Of a stretch of 64,000 bases of DNA, positions 51,301 to 60,511 are shown piece after piece. Below the pieces are notes generated by a model. The model saw only the letters and a program-made list of their open reading frames with translations. It was not told where the DNA came from and searched no databases. Within the stretch, counting starts at the first letter, position 1, and each line of letters begins with the position of its first letter. Both the position numbers and the translations under genes were made by a program. This DNA is from CAMCTV01 sp964420985 (GTDB taxonomy: Bacteria; Bacteroidota; Bacteroidia; Flavobacteriales_D; Sanyastnellaceae), in contig CAYQUT010000013.1 of NCBI GenBank assembly GCA_964420985.1, forward strand, positions 1 to 64,000, in the 5' to 3' direction.

Positions 51301-52851
51301 GAAGAGCGCAAGCGATTCTCCAATTTTTATAGCATCGCCTCTGGCCAGGATTCTTTGAACTTTCTTTCTAGAAACGCCAATTTTGACCTGCGGCGAAATA
51401 TCATCCGATGTGAAAAAATAGACCACATCGTAGTTGGAGATGCCAAAATTGTCCCTGACAGCGGCAAAGTAGTGATTGAAAAATATGCCAACATGCGCAA
51501 ACTGCAGCGCGCCTCTATCGTTGCCAATATTGTTACTCAATACCACAGCCTTTTCAATGCCGAGCTAAAAATCGAAGGACGTCTGAAGTTCAATGGATTT
51601 GCAGACATGAATTATATCGATGAAAATGGTCAGAAGCAATTGATTCATTTTGAAACAGTCAAATTAGACACTTCCCACCGCGCTATGGGGAAAGGACTTA
51701 TTGCAGAGGACGCCGGTTTCCATCTGTCCCCACAATTTGCATACTACGGTAAATACTCTTTTTTATCGACTGATAAACATCTAACTTTTGATGGCGGTGT
51801 AAAAATTGAGCATCCATGTGAAGACCTGGCAAAATCATATTTTAAATTCAGCTCACCAATTGACCCATTGGATATTTATATCCCCGTTGATACGTTGATC
51901 AAGGATGTGAGCTCAGTGAAGTTAGGCGTAGGCATGATGGTCAAAACGGCCAGTCCAATGCAAATTTATCCAGCTTTCCTAAGTCCCAAAATGGGAACCA
52001 ATGACACCCCTCTTCTTGAAGCCAATGGATATTTGCATTATGATAAAAATTCAAAGAAATTTTTGATAGGAAGTAAGGCTAAAATTATACAACCCAAAAT
52101 GCCGGGCAATCTTATTGAGCTCAATGCGCAAAGTTGTGACGTTGTGGGTGATGGGAAAATTGATTTCAAGGCGCGCTATGGGCTGATACAATTGAATAAT
52201 TTCGGGAAAGGCACCTTGAAGCAAAGTGACAAAGCGCTCAACATTCAAACTGCATCGGTTCTTCATTTTCCATTTGATGAAAGTGCACTCAAAAAAATCT
52301 CAGAAGCTTTAGAAAAAAATACTGAACTACCCCCAGTAGACATCAACAATACTCCATTTGAAAAAGCCATCGCTGAAATCATGGGAACTGAAAAATCAGA
52401 TCGCTTGATTACGGAAATCAGTCTCTCCGGTCAGTTCAAAAAAATACCGGAAGAACTCCAAAAGAATTTTGTTTTTGCCGATTTGAAATGGGTATGGAAT
52501 CCCAACTCTGAGACATTTCATACAACAGGGCCCATTGGAATTGCCTCAATGGATAAAAAACAAATCTTCAAATATGTAACCGGGAAAATTGAAATCGAAA
52601 AACGTAAAACCGCAGATGTAATGCGATTTTATTTAGAAATTGATCGTGGACTTTGGTATTACTTTGAATACAAACTTGGGCAACTTACCGTCATTAGCGG
52701 TGACCCTGACTTCAATAAGATCATTACCGATTTGAAGGATGACAAAAAACAATTCGAGGAGAACAAGGTAAAATTCAGTTTCCAATTGCTGTTGACCAAG
52801 AAAAAAAGAGACGATTTCAAATCACGATTCCCTGAGGATTTTCCTCAGTGA
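48373..52851 (+). CDS. Giant exported protein of unknown function
   Basis: A 1492-residue protein with a signal peptide (MTKQFFLLLGVLFYFTTISHS). I do not recognise a family. It is rich in short beta-strands with many repeats of the type LxxKGxxxF and KGxMxFYGATLKSDHFNYERRK, the latter recalling OstA/LptD-type strands but without clear homology. Charged and aromatic residues are evenly spread and there is no T9SS sorting domain; the end is KKKRDDFKSRFPEDFPQ. A soluble or peripheral envelope protein is likely. It ends seven bases inside the convergent tamB gene. Both are giant beta-strand proteins, but a functional link is only suggested by position. Confidence 0.7.
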   Translation: MTKQFFLLLGVLFYFTTISHSQKVVNFSTDKAEFIRQLSGLFNDQRKGTGKEIIEKQLEPIWVKNPVFSADQEKKIIETLDLMLDTKMKIFPDFEKYILCLVALGDKPITPKTFDNWSTTLNAILRDKKNKRHFTVFVETSLELFKDNKIYESESVSWKVFGGQYNFALDSVAHIDFENIKLACSSKGDSSIIYKTKGVYYPSTARFTGIGGTINWKRAGLDPNTTYAEIPDYLIKIKTSSFIVDSAVFYTTYFDKPLLGKLTEKIIAGKDEESASYPKFESYSQRFEIENIVPGVHYEGGFTMSGSKFNASGTPENLAQLVFLKDNKPFCTISGMFFELKPERYLANHVRVKFMVGNDSITHPDLNMNFTIKSRELVLNRTELGLSKSPYSDTYHQTDLYFESLRWMIDDPMIYFGKAKGSTQVFAAFESSTYFSKKRMSSLSGISSTNPLHDLYASFKKLKVSQMTTQELSYDTRFAEEEWHIVIIDLANKGFLNYDIDKRIITPLPKLENYILNYDGKKDYDILQFNSEKNDGINAKWNLLNNDFELKGVSKFYISDSQKVMVYPRGQELTLKKNRDLVFDGMLKAGNLEFKGSNYYFDYDKFQVDMKKIDSCQIYINDESQPKNQFGEYPKIRVKTTIKDITGVLYIDAPTNKSGANSKKYPQYPYVTTTKNSFVDWESANIQQGRYPKDKFYYKLDPFTLDSLDNFKTSNLNFKGILVSAGIFEDINEPLIMMDDKSLGFKRSTGPSGYPSYRGFSNVTADLTLNHSGLQGKGKLTYLGSKTESDAFVFLPDETKGKTTSYTLSEKAQKPEVPKTKVNVAQLNYFPKQERLVVTTIDEPMEFFEKEATLKGATTLKPEGLSGKGAMDFYGATLKSDHFNYERRKIKADTSALAIAGKDLETTLAFSTDNVNANVNFDTNVGKFISNTGENKITFPINQYICFMDEFTWFMKQDQLQMSSSREANVDVVINAEERKRFSNFYSIASGQDSLNFLSRNANFDLRRNIIRCEKIDHIVVGDAKIVPDSGKVVIEKYANMRKLQRASIVANIVTQYHSLFNAELKIEGRLKFNGFADMNYIDENGQKQLIHFETVKLDTSHRAMGKGLIAEDAGFHLSPQFAYYGKYSFLSTDKHLTFDGGVKIEHPCEDLAKSYFKFSSPIDPLDIYIPVDTLIKDVSSVKLGVGMMVKTASPMQIYPAFLSPKMGTNDTPLLEANGYLHYDKNSKKFLIGSKAKIIQPKMPGNLIELNAQSCDVVGDGKIDFKARYGLIQLNNFGKGTLKQSDKALNIQTASVLHFPFDESALKKISEALEKNTELPPVDINNTPFEKAIAEIMGTEKSDRLITEISLSGQFKKIPEELQKNFVFADLKWVWNPNSETFHTTGPIGIASMDKKQIFKYVTGKIEIEKRKTADVMRFYLEIDRGLWYYFEYKLGQLTVISGDPDFNKIITDLKDDKKQFEENKVKFSFQLLLTKKKRDDFKSRFPEDFPQ

Positions 52852-55800
52852 TTTTTACTCTTACCGAACCAAGAGTGCAGGAGGTCAGTAAATCGATCAA
52901 AATCTTGTTGATATACCAATCCTACACCTTGGGTATACGGTGATTGTTGCGTTGTGATATTTCTGTAGTTGTTGCTTTCATTGTAGGCCATCAACTTTAA
53001 TTTGCCATCCTTGGTCAATAGATATTCCACCTTAACATCCCCAATGTAATTACTGGGTTGTTGGTTGTTGGCATTTCCTTTTGAAACTCCAAAGTTGCCG
53101 CTCAGTTGCACGCGATTATCAAACAATTGAGTGCTCAACGCCAAGGCTATTTCTTCATTGGAAATTTGATCTCCGGATCGATAATTAAATCCTAAATTGA
53201 AATCATCACTGATTTGGCTCAACCAATTGGAAATTTGACTTGATAATAATTCTGTTGTATTGGCAGCTACTCCATAATTTGTCCCCATATCAGCAGATTT
53301 GACAATGTTAGGAGGGCTCATAAATTGGCGCAAAACAAGCAAAGAAAAGGCTTGCCTATTCTTTTCTTGTTCATTGGAAACTATAGCCTCAAATCTACTT
53401 TTGGTCATTGGGTCAACGGAAGGAAGTTTAATATCAAATGCAACATTTGGGTTGAGCATTTTCCCGGTAAGGTTCATGAGTAAATCAACGGGAACACGCT
53501 GTCCTGTCTGATTGGCATCGGTCAAAATATCGGATAAGGAGGCATTGACCTTGTATACTGCGGACAACTTCAATTCCGCATTGTAAGGGTCCCCATACCA
53601 AGAAATACTTCCCCCGGGCTGTACACTAAAATCTTTATTGATCAGATTAGCTAGGGTAAAAAGATAATTGCCTGAAACAATCTCAATTTGCCCGTACATA
53701 TCAAATGTGGACAATTTGCTGATGCCCATGGTCAAATGACCCTGACCTCTCCCTTTCATAACATCCCCAACGGCTTCGTCAAAAATTATGCTCAGTTCAG
53801 CTTCAGGCGTAACGTCAATTTGAATATTTAATGAAATACCAGACAGGTCCACAGGGTCTTCATCCTTGGTTTGATTGGGCTTGACGAACTGAATAAACTG
53901 CCCCATTTCTTCCTCCCCCGAGGATGCCATAGGCATGATGAGTTTTGTTCCACTCTGTGTTTTTAAGGCAATGTCAAAACTGAGTTCATCTAAGTCGCCG
54001 ATAATTTTAAAATTACCCGTTGCATAAGCCTTTCCAAAATAATCACCATTCTGACTTTCTGTTGTATTCAAAACCAACAATGGTTCCTTTTCTAAATCGC
54101 CCAAGAGATTGAAAGACCAATCTCCAAAAGCTTGATGACCTATGAATCCGCGCAATTGGGCTTGATTCCCTTTGTGATCTTTCAACTTTACTTGATCAAA
54201 TACAAATCGATCAGGCTCAATCCAAATACGGTCTTTCAATTGATACTGCACTCCCAAATAATCTACAAACAAAGCTCCATTGGCAACATCGGCATAACCG
54301 CTGAGTTGAGGATTGTCTATGAATCCACTTAAATGAACCAACCCATTGAGTTCACCACTTGCCAAAATAACACCGGTGTCAATAAAGGCCTTTAAAAACT
54401 GTAGGTCCAACTCTTTCACCTCTGCGTCCAAATCCAATGGTGAAATGGAATCATAAGGGAAGTACATTCCTTCAAATTTTAGGTGTTTGTCGTTCTCATT
54501 CTCTATCCCTCCCTCCAACTGGAAACCTGACAGATATTCAACCCATTGACTTTTAAGACAAATATCTCCATACACCACGTCATTGATTCCAAAATCAGCA
54601 ATACTCAAATCTCCCATCCAGTCAGGATCAGACAATAACTTATCCACTTCCACTGTTCCATCCAACACTCCCTCCATCTTCAAACCGTCAGGAAGAAAGG
54701 CGTTGATTTGTTGAAAGTTGACATGAGAAAAAGCCAACATTAAAGGTGTATCAGGCGTCCTACCTATGGTTCCATACAATCCAATATTTTGCAATGCTGA
54801 GGCAAATGACAGCGATTTAATGTGCCAGTCCTCACCTCGTTTTAAAACATGTGCTCCAGGCACAATTTGCCATTGATCATTAACGATCCGTATATCACCA
54901 CGATAAAAATCAATGGCCACCGCATCTGACTGAGGAAAAGAAAATTGTGCGCCCACATCTCCCTTATGAAGAGTGTTTTCATTGCCCCAAACGAAATCAG
55001 AAAAAATAACATCTCCTTCTGACCGAGCATCCAAAGATACATTGGGCACTGAACCCCAATCTCCTGTGATGCTGTCCATCATGGCAGAAGCATAAACAAA
55101 CTCATCCGGCTTTTTAAAATCTACCAACAACTCGTAACACTTATTGCCTTCCCATACGACATCTTTGGCACTGAATAATCCTTCAAAAAAATCTTTGTTC
55201 TCGTCAACACTCAAATGTAAAATCGCATTTTGTGCGATAGAAAGATTTCCTATCAGTGCTTCTCCAATTTGTGAAAAATCCAAAATCTCCAATTTCAATT
55301 CAAAATTTTGCGGTTCATGCGCTGTGATTGGCCATTGGTAATTGGGGACTACGCTAGACATGATTTCGCTCAACGCAGGCCACAATCCCTCTGGATTAAA
55401 AGAGCCTGTGAGTTCCGCCATTGCGATGTCCGAATTCAATAGCACTTTTAAAGTTGGATTTCGTTCAACCGTCAAGGATAGATAATCCAAAACATAATCT
55501 TTGGCATTGGCGCAATACATCACATTACTCAACTCAACCTCCCCTTCAATATCATTCCAAGATGCACCTTCAATATCCACCTTTGCATCACCGCTCATTG
55601 CACTATAAGGCAACTCCGGGAATAATCCGATGCGTTTGAAATTTAGATTATCCACCAATAAATCACAGGAGATTTTTGGCTTCCGTGCGTTAAAATCTAC
55701 CAGTCCATCAAATGTCAGTTGTGCGTTGGGATCGTCCACCTTTACGGAACCCTTAAAAAAACCATTGGACATAGACCCTTCGAGCTCAATGGGTTCATAA

Positions 55801-57167
55801 GTATATCCGTTATAATTTATCGCATTGATGAAACCGCTTGCCTCCAGTTGCATTGTTTTCAATACAAATCCCTTTCCCGCAAGATCCAATTGCGCCGTTA
55901 AACCGCCCCAATCCGGCGTGTGATAATAGGCTCCCAAATCAAATTGTTCTGTCACTACAAATCCTGAATAGGAGTCGTCATCCAAGTCTATGTCCACATC
56001 TCCCTTTACATCTCCAATGTCGGTATACAAATCTCCATAGGCTCTCCAATCATTGCTTTTCCCGTTAATGACACCGCTGAATTGAATAAGTCCCAAAGAC
56101 GAGAGATTATGAGGCAATTTCACCTCCGCATCCAACCGTGATACCAAATCCAATAAATCCATTCGATTGGTGGTAATGTTATTCACCATGACATTTACTT
56201 GCCGCAATTGCTCATTTTTTAGATGATCCAAGTGCCCATTCAAACTGAGTCGTGTCATTGCACCATATCCCAAATCCAATTGCTGTATGTCAATGTGTTC
56301 CGTGTTGCCGGATGCTTGCAGATTAATCCATGCGGACTGATCCCACTTTTCCAAATCCGGAACAAGCACATCAAACTCAGAAGGATTGAGAGGAAAACCT
56401 TTGAAATCCAAATCCATTTGGACTGGCTGATTTTCTTTGAATGACAAAGCAAAATTTCCAGAAAGCTCATTTAGCGTTGTCTTTAAGTTCAAATCCGAAA
56501 TGGAAAGAGAATCATCTGTCCATTGAAGATTCATGGCTGCATGATGGCATGTCAAGTCATCTAAGGTCCTAAAATGAACATCCTTAAGCTCAACTGCCCC
56601 ATGTGCTGGACGTATATCTAAATCCTCCATGGTCAAATACAAGTGGGTCACCGCCAAATCATTGTTATTTGCAGTCCATGGTTGTAATCCATGGTAATGG
56701 AGTTGGGTATCCTCAATTTTAACGGAAGACAAATGAATATTAAAATCGTTGGTTGGTTGGTCTTCAGGAGCTTTAAAATAATCTTCAAGAAATTGGTAAT
56801 TCCAACTGCTATCTTGCTTTTGCACCAGATGAATACTTCCTTGTTTTAAGGTAACACCATTCATTTGAAGATGCCCATTAAAAAGGCCTGAATAATCATC
56901 AATAACGAGAGAATGAACGTGCAGTAAGCTATCATTGCTTTGATCCCAAATATCCACATCTTGAATATAAAAATGCAACCCCCAATCAAAACCAACCGCT
57001 TTCACTGAAACCTGCGTCTTTAACTCAAATGACAACCATCCCGCAGCCTTGTGCGCCAGCCAAGATTGAACAACAGAAAATTGCAAAGCCAAACCCAAAT
57101 AAAATAAGGGCACCATTGTTATGATGACCAAGTTTCTCATAAGGTATTTGGGCCTTTTGATTTTCAC
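52845..57167 (-). CDS. tamB: Translocation/assembly module TamB
   Basis: A 1440-residue protein with an N-terminal anchor helix (LVIITMVPLFYLGLALQF), a very long series of beta-strands characteristic of TamB/AsmA-like proteins, and a C-terminal DUF490 domain: GQIEIVSGNYLFTLANLINKDFSVQPGGSISWYGDPYNAELKLSAVY, later NLTGKMLNPNVAFDIKLPSVD and LVLRQFMSPP. TamB spans the periplasm and contributes to outer-membrane protein insertion or lipid transport. Its start overlaps the stop of ppx (ATGA), placing it last in a natA-natB-ppx-tamB operon. The adjacent TamA homologue is not present here. Confidence 0.9.
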   Translation of the reverse strand: MKIKRPKYLMRNLVIITMVPLFYLGLALQFSVVQSWLAHKAAGWLSFELKTQVSVKAVGFDWGLHFYIQDVDIWDQSNDSLLHVHSLVIDDYSGLFNGHLQMNGVTLKQGSIHLVQKQDSSWNYQFLEDYFKAPEDQPTNDFNIHLSSVKIEDTQLHYHGLQPWTANNNDLAVTHLYLTMEDLDIRPAHGAVELKDVHFRTLDDLTCHHAAMNLQWTDDSLSISDLNLKTTLNELSGNFALSFKENQPVQMDLDFKGFPLNPSEFDVLVPDLEKWDQSAWINLQASGNTEHIDIQQLDLGYGAMTRLSLNGHLDHLKNEQLRQVNVMVNNITTNRMDLLDLVSRLDAEVKLPHNLSSLGLIQFSGVINGKSNDWRAYGDLYTDIGDVKGDVDIDLDDDSYSGFVVTEQFDLGAYYHTPDWGGLTAQLDLAGKGFVLKTMQLEASGFINAINYNGYTYEPIELEGSMSNGFFKGSVKVDDPNAQLTFDGLVDFNARKPKISCDLLVDNLNFKRIGLFPELPYSAMSGDAKVDIEGASWNDIEGEVELSNVMYCANAKDYVLDYLSLTVERNPTLKVLLNSDIAMAELTGSFNPEGLWPALSEIMSSVVPNYQWPITAHEPQNFELKLEILDFSQIGEALIGNLSIAQNAILHLSVDENKDFFEGLFSAKDVVWEGNKCYELLVDFKKPDEFVYASAMMDSITGDWGSVPNVSLDARSEGDVIFSDFVWGNENTLHKGDVGAQFSFPQSDAVAIDFYRGDIRIVNDQWQIVPGAHVLKRGEDWHIKSLSFASALQNIGLYGTIGRTPDTPLMLAFSHVNFQQINAFLPDGLKMEGVLDGTVEVDKLLSDPDWMGDLSIADFGINDVVYGDICLKSQWVEYLSGFQLEGGIENENDKHLKFEGMYFPYDSISPLDLDAEVKELDLQFLKAFIDTGVILASGELNGLVHLSGFIDNPQLSGYADVANGALFVDYLGVQYQLKDRIWIEPDRFVFDQVKLKDHKGNQAQLRGFIGHQAFGDWSFNLLGDLEKEPLLVLNTTESQNGDYFGKAYATGNFKIIGDLDELSFDIALKTQSGTKLIMPMASSGEEEMGQFIQFVKPNQTKDEDPVDLSGISLNIQIDVTPEAELSIIFDEAVGDVMKGRGQGHLTMGISKLSTFDMYGQIEIVSGNYLFTLANLINKDFSVQPGGSISWYGDPYNAELKLSAVYKVNASLSDILTDANQTGQRVPVDLLMNLTGKMLNPNVAFDIKLPSVDPMTKSRFEAIVSNEQEKNRQAFSLLVLRQFMSPPNIVKSADMGTNYGVAANTTELLSSQISNWLSQISDDFNLGFNYRSGDQISNEEIALALSTQLFDNRVQLSGNFGVSKGNANNQQPSNYIGDVKVEYLLTKDGKLKLMAYNESNNYRNITTQQSPYTQGVGLVYQQDFDRFTDLLHSWFGKSKNH

Positions 57168-58096
57168 GCGGTTTGCAATCTTTTAAGAACACCCTCCTTT
57201 AACGCGTACGGTGAACGATATATTTCTTGAAATGGCTGCAGATCCAAAACCAATTTAATGAGATACATGGCAATGGGCATAAACTGAACCCGCAAATTGG
57301 GAATGGCTGGATGCTTCAAACGATCCTCATAACTGGAGCCCATCATGAACATGTAAATGGATGCAAACGATGTTATGGGAATTTCTTGGGCTTGATGATG
57401 ACTCCACACCTTATCCAACTTATTTGTGTAATAATACAACTCTAACAACGTATCAAACGAACCACTCGCCCCCACAAGTCGATTACATGGAAATTTCACA
57501 AGAGCTTCTCTCAAAGTTCTTGTATCGGCTTCAAAGATTTTTTTAATGGCATTCAATTCATTTTTTTGAGGTCTATCCATCATGGGGACTTGCTCAAAAA
57601 TTCGGCTAATGCCCAATTGGGTACTTTGCTTGAAAACTATACCGTCCTTGTTGGTAATGATAAACTCAGTACTTCCACCGCCAATATCCATCAAAAGGGT
57701 TGGCGTCTCATGAAGATCCATTGTTTGTTGCACACCTTCATAAATCAACTGTGCCTCCTCCTCTCCATCGATAACAGAAATATCCCATTGGGTGAGACGT
57801 TTGACATGGGACTGAAAAACATCTGTATTCTTAGCATCTCGCAGAGCCGAAGTGGCAAAGACATGAACATTAGTCACCTGATAGGCTTGAACAATCGAAT
57901 GATAATAATGCAAAGCATCCAAGCCCTTGGCCATTCTAGAATGTGTAATTTGCTGACTCTCAAAACCACCTTCACCAATCTTAACAGGCCACTTATTGGA
58001 AAACAAAGTTTCCCAAGACCCATTCTCTGATTGTTCCGCAATCAAAATATTAAAAGTATTTGTACCGCAATCTACGATTGCCATCCGCTCTCTCAT
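57164..58096 (-). CDS. Ppx/GppA family exopolyphosphatase
   Basis: A 310-residue ASKHA-fold phosphatase: MAIVDCGTNTFNILIAEQ (phosphate loop), VFATSALRDAKNTDVF, VIDGEEEAQLIYEGV, LLMDIGGGSTEFIIT and VGASGSFDTLLELYY. Bacteroidota enzymes of this length (about 300) carry the two N-terminal domains only, without the HD-like C-terminal part of E. coli Ppx. It would hydrolyse polyphosphate or pppGpp. It begins two bases after the ABC permease gene ends and overlaps tamB. Confidence 0.9.
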   Translation of the reverse strand: MRERMAIVDCGTNTFNILIAEQSENGSWETLFSNKWPVKIGEGGFESQQITHSRMAKGLDALHYYHSIVQAYQVTNVHVFATSALRDAKNTDVFQSHVKRLTQWDISVIDGEEEAQLIYEGVQQTMDLHETPTLLMDIGGGSTEFIITNKDGIVFKQSTQLGISRIFEQVPMMDRPQKNELNAIKKIFEADTRTLREALVKFPCNRLVGASGSFDTLLELYYYTNKLDKVWSHHQAQEIPITSFASIYMFMMGSSYEDRLKHPAIPNLRVQFMPIAMYLIKLVLDLQPFQEIYRSPYALKEGVLKRLQTA

Positions 58097-58098
58097 TC

Positions 58099-59451
58099 TC
58101 AGGGATTGTATTTAATCCATTTCCAAATTTCCTTGTAACTGGCTTTTTTTCCATACATCAGAATCCCAACACGATATATTCTGCCTGCCAAAGCGATAAA
58201 AGCAATGAAGGTTACAACTAAAATTGCCATGGAAAGCACAATCATACCAACAGATGTTGAGGAGACAGTGGCCTTAACCATCATGACAACAGGAGACGTT
58301 AACGGAAATACCGAAAAGAAATTCCCAGCCCAACTTTCCGGGTTGTCTATCATCATAGCTGAAATAATGTAGCCAAAAACCAAAGGCAATGAAACAGGCG
58401 CCATGAATTGCTGAGTATCGGTCTCACTATCCACGGCAGCGCCAATGGCGGCAAAGAGACTGGCATATAAAAAATACCCACCGATAAAGTAAAACAAAAA
58501 CAAGCCAATCATCAGCGACCAATTAATTTGAAAGAACCAATTGATGGCCTGATTATTCATCAATTCATTCATCATAACGGCCTGGTCCATTCCGGTTTGC
58601 ATTACCTGCGCATTTTCAACAACTGACGCACCACTGGCGATGTTGGAGGCAAAAAATGACATTCCAACTGAGGAAACAACAAAGGATAAAAGTACCCACA
58701 TTAAAAATTGCGTCAATCCCACTAGTCCTATTCCTATTACTTTTCCCATCATCAATTGAAAGGGCTTTACGGAACTGACAATCACCTCCACAATACGATT
58801 GGTCTTCTCTTCAATTACCCCGCGCATCACTTGCACCCCGTACATGAAAATGAACATGTAAATCAAGATAGCGAAAATGAAACCGATGAACGCCTTTTCT
58901 TGGGTTTTATCCTCTTGACCCAAATTATCTACATTGATATCAGCGAAAGAAACCGAAACTTTTGCCCTTTTGTATTTCTCATAATCCAATTGCAGACTAT
59001 CGATTACCCGGTGCTTTTCCAATGAATTTTCTAAATCGTCACCCATCTTGCGCTGAACAAACTCCCCGGGGAATTTCTTGTAGAAGAAATTACATTTCCC
59101 ATCATTGATGGTAGCCTCATCTACTTCAAGCATCACCTGGTACTGACCTTCCTTAAAGGCCTCCGGTGGTACCGTTTTGTTTGAGAACGAGTACATCACT
59201 TTTTCAGAGTCTTTGAAGTGGTTAGCGAATCTGGGATAAACCGTGCCTGTTGTTGAGTCTTTCAAAGTAATCACTTCATAGGGGTCAACAATCAGCACTT
59301 GATAAACGGTATTATCATTCATCGTTACGGCGATGGCGCCAAACATCAAAGCAGCAAACAAAATGGGTCCAAGAAAAGTCATGATGATAAAACTCTTCTT
59401 CTTTACCCTACTCAGGTATTCTCGTTTAATGATCAATAAAATCTTATTCAT
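58099..59451 (-). CDS. ABC-2 type transporter permease (NatB-like)
   Basis: A 450-residue permease. An N-terminal cytoplasmic helix and first membrane segment (MNKILLIIKREYLSRVKKKSFIIMTFLGPILFAALMF) are followed by an external domain of about 150 residues, then five membrane segments including GVQVMRGVIEEKTNRIVEVIVSSVKPFQLMMGKVIGIGLVG, the signature of the NatB/CcmB-like ABC-2 fold. With the upstream ATPase it forms an exporter, perhaps for sodium (NatAB) or another substrate. Its start overlaps natA by eight bases. Confidence 0.88.
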   Translation of the reverse strand: MNKILLIIKREYLSRVKKKSFIIMTFLGPILFAALMFGAIAVTMNDNTVYQVLIVDPYEVITLKDSTTGTVYPRFANHFKDSEKVMYSFSNKTVPPEAFKEGQYQVMLEVDEATINDGKCNFFYKKFPGEFVQRKMGDDLENSLEKHRVIDSLQLDYEKYKRAKVSVSFADINVDNLGQEDKTQEKAFIGFIFAILIYMFIFMYGVQVMRGVIEEKTNRIVEVIVSSVKPFQLMMGKVIGIGLVGLTQFLMWVLLSFVVSSVGMSFFASNIASGASVVENAQVMQTGMDQAVMMNELMNNQAINWFFQINWSLMIGLFLFYFIGGYFLYASLFAAIGAAVDSETDTQQFMAPVSLPLVFGYIISAMMIDNPESWAGNFFSVFPLTSPVVMMVKATVSSTSVGMIVLSMAILVVTFIAFIALAGRIYRVGILMYGKKASYKEIWKWIKYNP

Positions 59452-60376
59452 GGGTCGGTTTATTTTGGGTAACAGCTTTGATAAAAATTTCGTTCATATT
59501 GGGGATGAGTTCGCGCGCAGACACGATTTCCAATTGTGGCATCATAGCGGAAAGGAGATGATTGAGGTTCAATCCTGCGGTTATTCTAATCTTGGCAACA
59601 TTGTATTCTGAAGCAACATGATTATCGACCAATTCAAACTGATGTCCCATCAATATCCCCAGTTCCATTGCTGTCCCTTTGTAAGCCACTTCAAATAAAT
59701 TTTCCTTAAATTTTGATTTCACCTCCCCCACAGGACCACTCAGCACAAGATGAGATTGATCAATCAATCCAATGTCGTCACACAATTCTTCCACACTTCC
59801 CATATCGTGAGTGGAGAGAATAATGGTAGCTCCTTTGGACTTTAATCGCAGCATTTCTTCTTGAATAAGCTTGGCGTTAATGGGGTCAAAACCACTGAAA
59901 GGCTCATCCAAAATGAGCAGTTCGGGCTCATGCAAAATGGTGGTAATGAACTGAACTTTTTGCGCCATTCCTTTGGACAAATCCTCTATGGTTTTGTTCC
60001 ACCAGGCCATGATGTCAAATCGCTCAAACCAATAGGTCAGCCGTTTCACCGCCTCTTGTTTTGAAAGACCTTTCAACTGCGCAAGGTAGATACATTGCTC
60101 GCCTACTTTCATTTTTTTATACAAACCTCGCTCTTCAGGCAAATAACCAATGTGCTCGATGTGATTGGGTTTTAGGGTTTCTCCCTTGAAAAGAACAATC
60201 CCTTCATCGGGTGCTGTGATTTGATTGATGATTCTTATCAAGCTGGTCTTTCCCGCTCCGTTCGGTCCCAACAAACCATACACTGAACCCGACATCACTG
60301 ATAAACTCACCGATGAGAGAGCCTTATGCTTTCCGTATGACTTTGAAACGCCTTGTATTTTCAATATTTCAGACAT
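59444..60376 (-). CDS. ABC transporter ATP-binding protein (NatA-like)
   Basis: A 310-residue ATPase. The Walker A motif GPNGAGKT lies at residues 37-44, the signature is LSKGMAQKVQF, Walker B is LLILDEPFSGFDP, and the switch histidine is in LSTHDMGS. The C-terminal region (LVDNHVASEYNVAKIRITAGLNL to LIPNMNEIFIKAV) is the DUF4162-type extension common in ABC-2 partners. It starts a four-gene operon with the permease, ppx and tamB. A promoter-like box lies four bases upstream. Confidence 0.92.
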   Translation of the reverse strand: MSEILKIQGVSKSYGKHKALSSVSLSVMSGSVYGLLGPNGAGKTSLIRIINQITAPDEGIVLFKGETLKPNHIEHIGYLPEERGLYKKMKVGEQCIYLAQLKGLSKQEAVKRLTYWFERFDIMAWWNKTIEDLSKGMAQKVQFITTILHEPELLILDEPFSGFDPINAKLIQEEMLRLKSKGATIILSTHDMGSVEELCDDIGLIDQSHLVLSGPVGEVKSKFKENLFEVAYKGTAMELGILMGHQFELVDNHVASEYNVAKIRITAGLNLNHLLSAMMPQLEIVSARELIPNMNEIFIKAVTQNKPTHE

Positions 60377-60380
60377 AGAG

Positions 60381-60388
60381 CAAAGCTA
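60381..60388 (-). promoter_or_regulatory. -7 box TAGCTTTG four bases before the natA ATG
   Basis: On the minus strand TAGCTTTG is followed by CTCT and the ATG at 60376. It fits TAnnTTTG and repeats the four-base spacing seen elsewhere. A minus-strand TTTG lies 24 bases upstream. Confidence 0.5.
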
Positions 60389-60452
60389 AAATGAATACCA
60401 TTTTGCACACCACAAAAACTTATAAAATTCTCGGAAAATCAAGACCCTTAAA

Positions 60453-60486
60453 TTGGCCAAAGTAGCGGTTGGTATCATTATATTTG
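60453..60486 (+). promoter_or_regulatory. Promoter of the polysaccharide operon: TTG, 23 bases, TATATTTG
   Basis: TTG at 60453-60455 and a perfect TATATTTG at 60479-60486 are 23 bases apart, at the upper end of the usual range. The ATG of ugd is 25 bases further, so unlike other genes here this transcript has a leader. Confidence 0.55.
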
Positions 60487-60511
60487 TCGCTTACACTAAA
60501 AATTAAAGATT

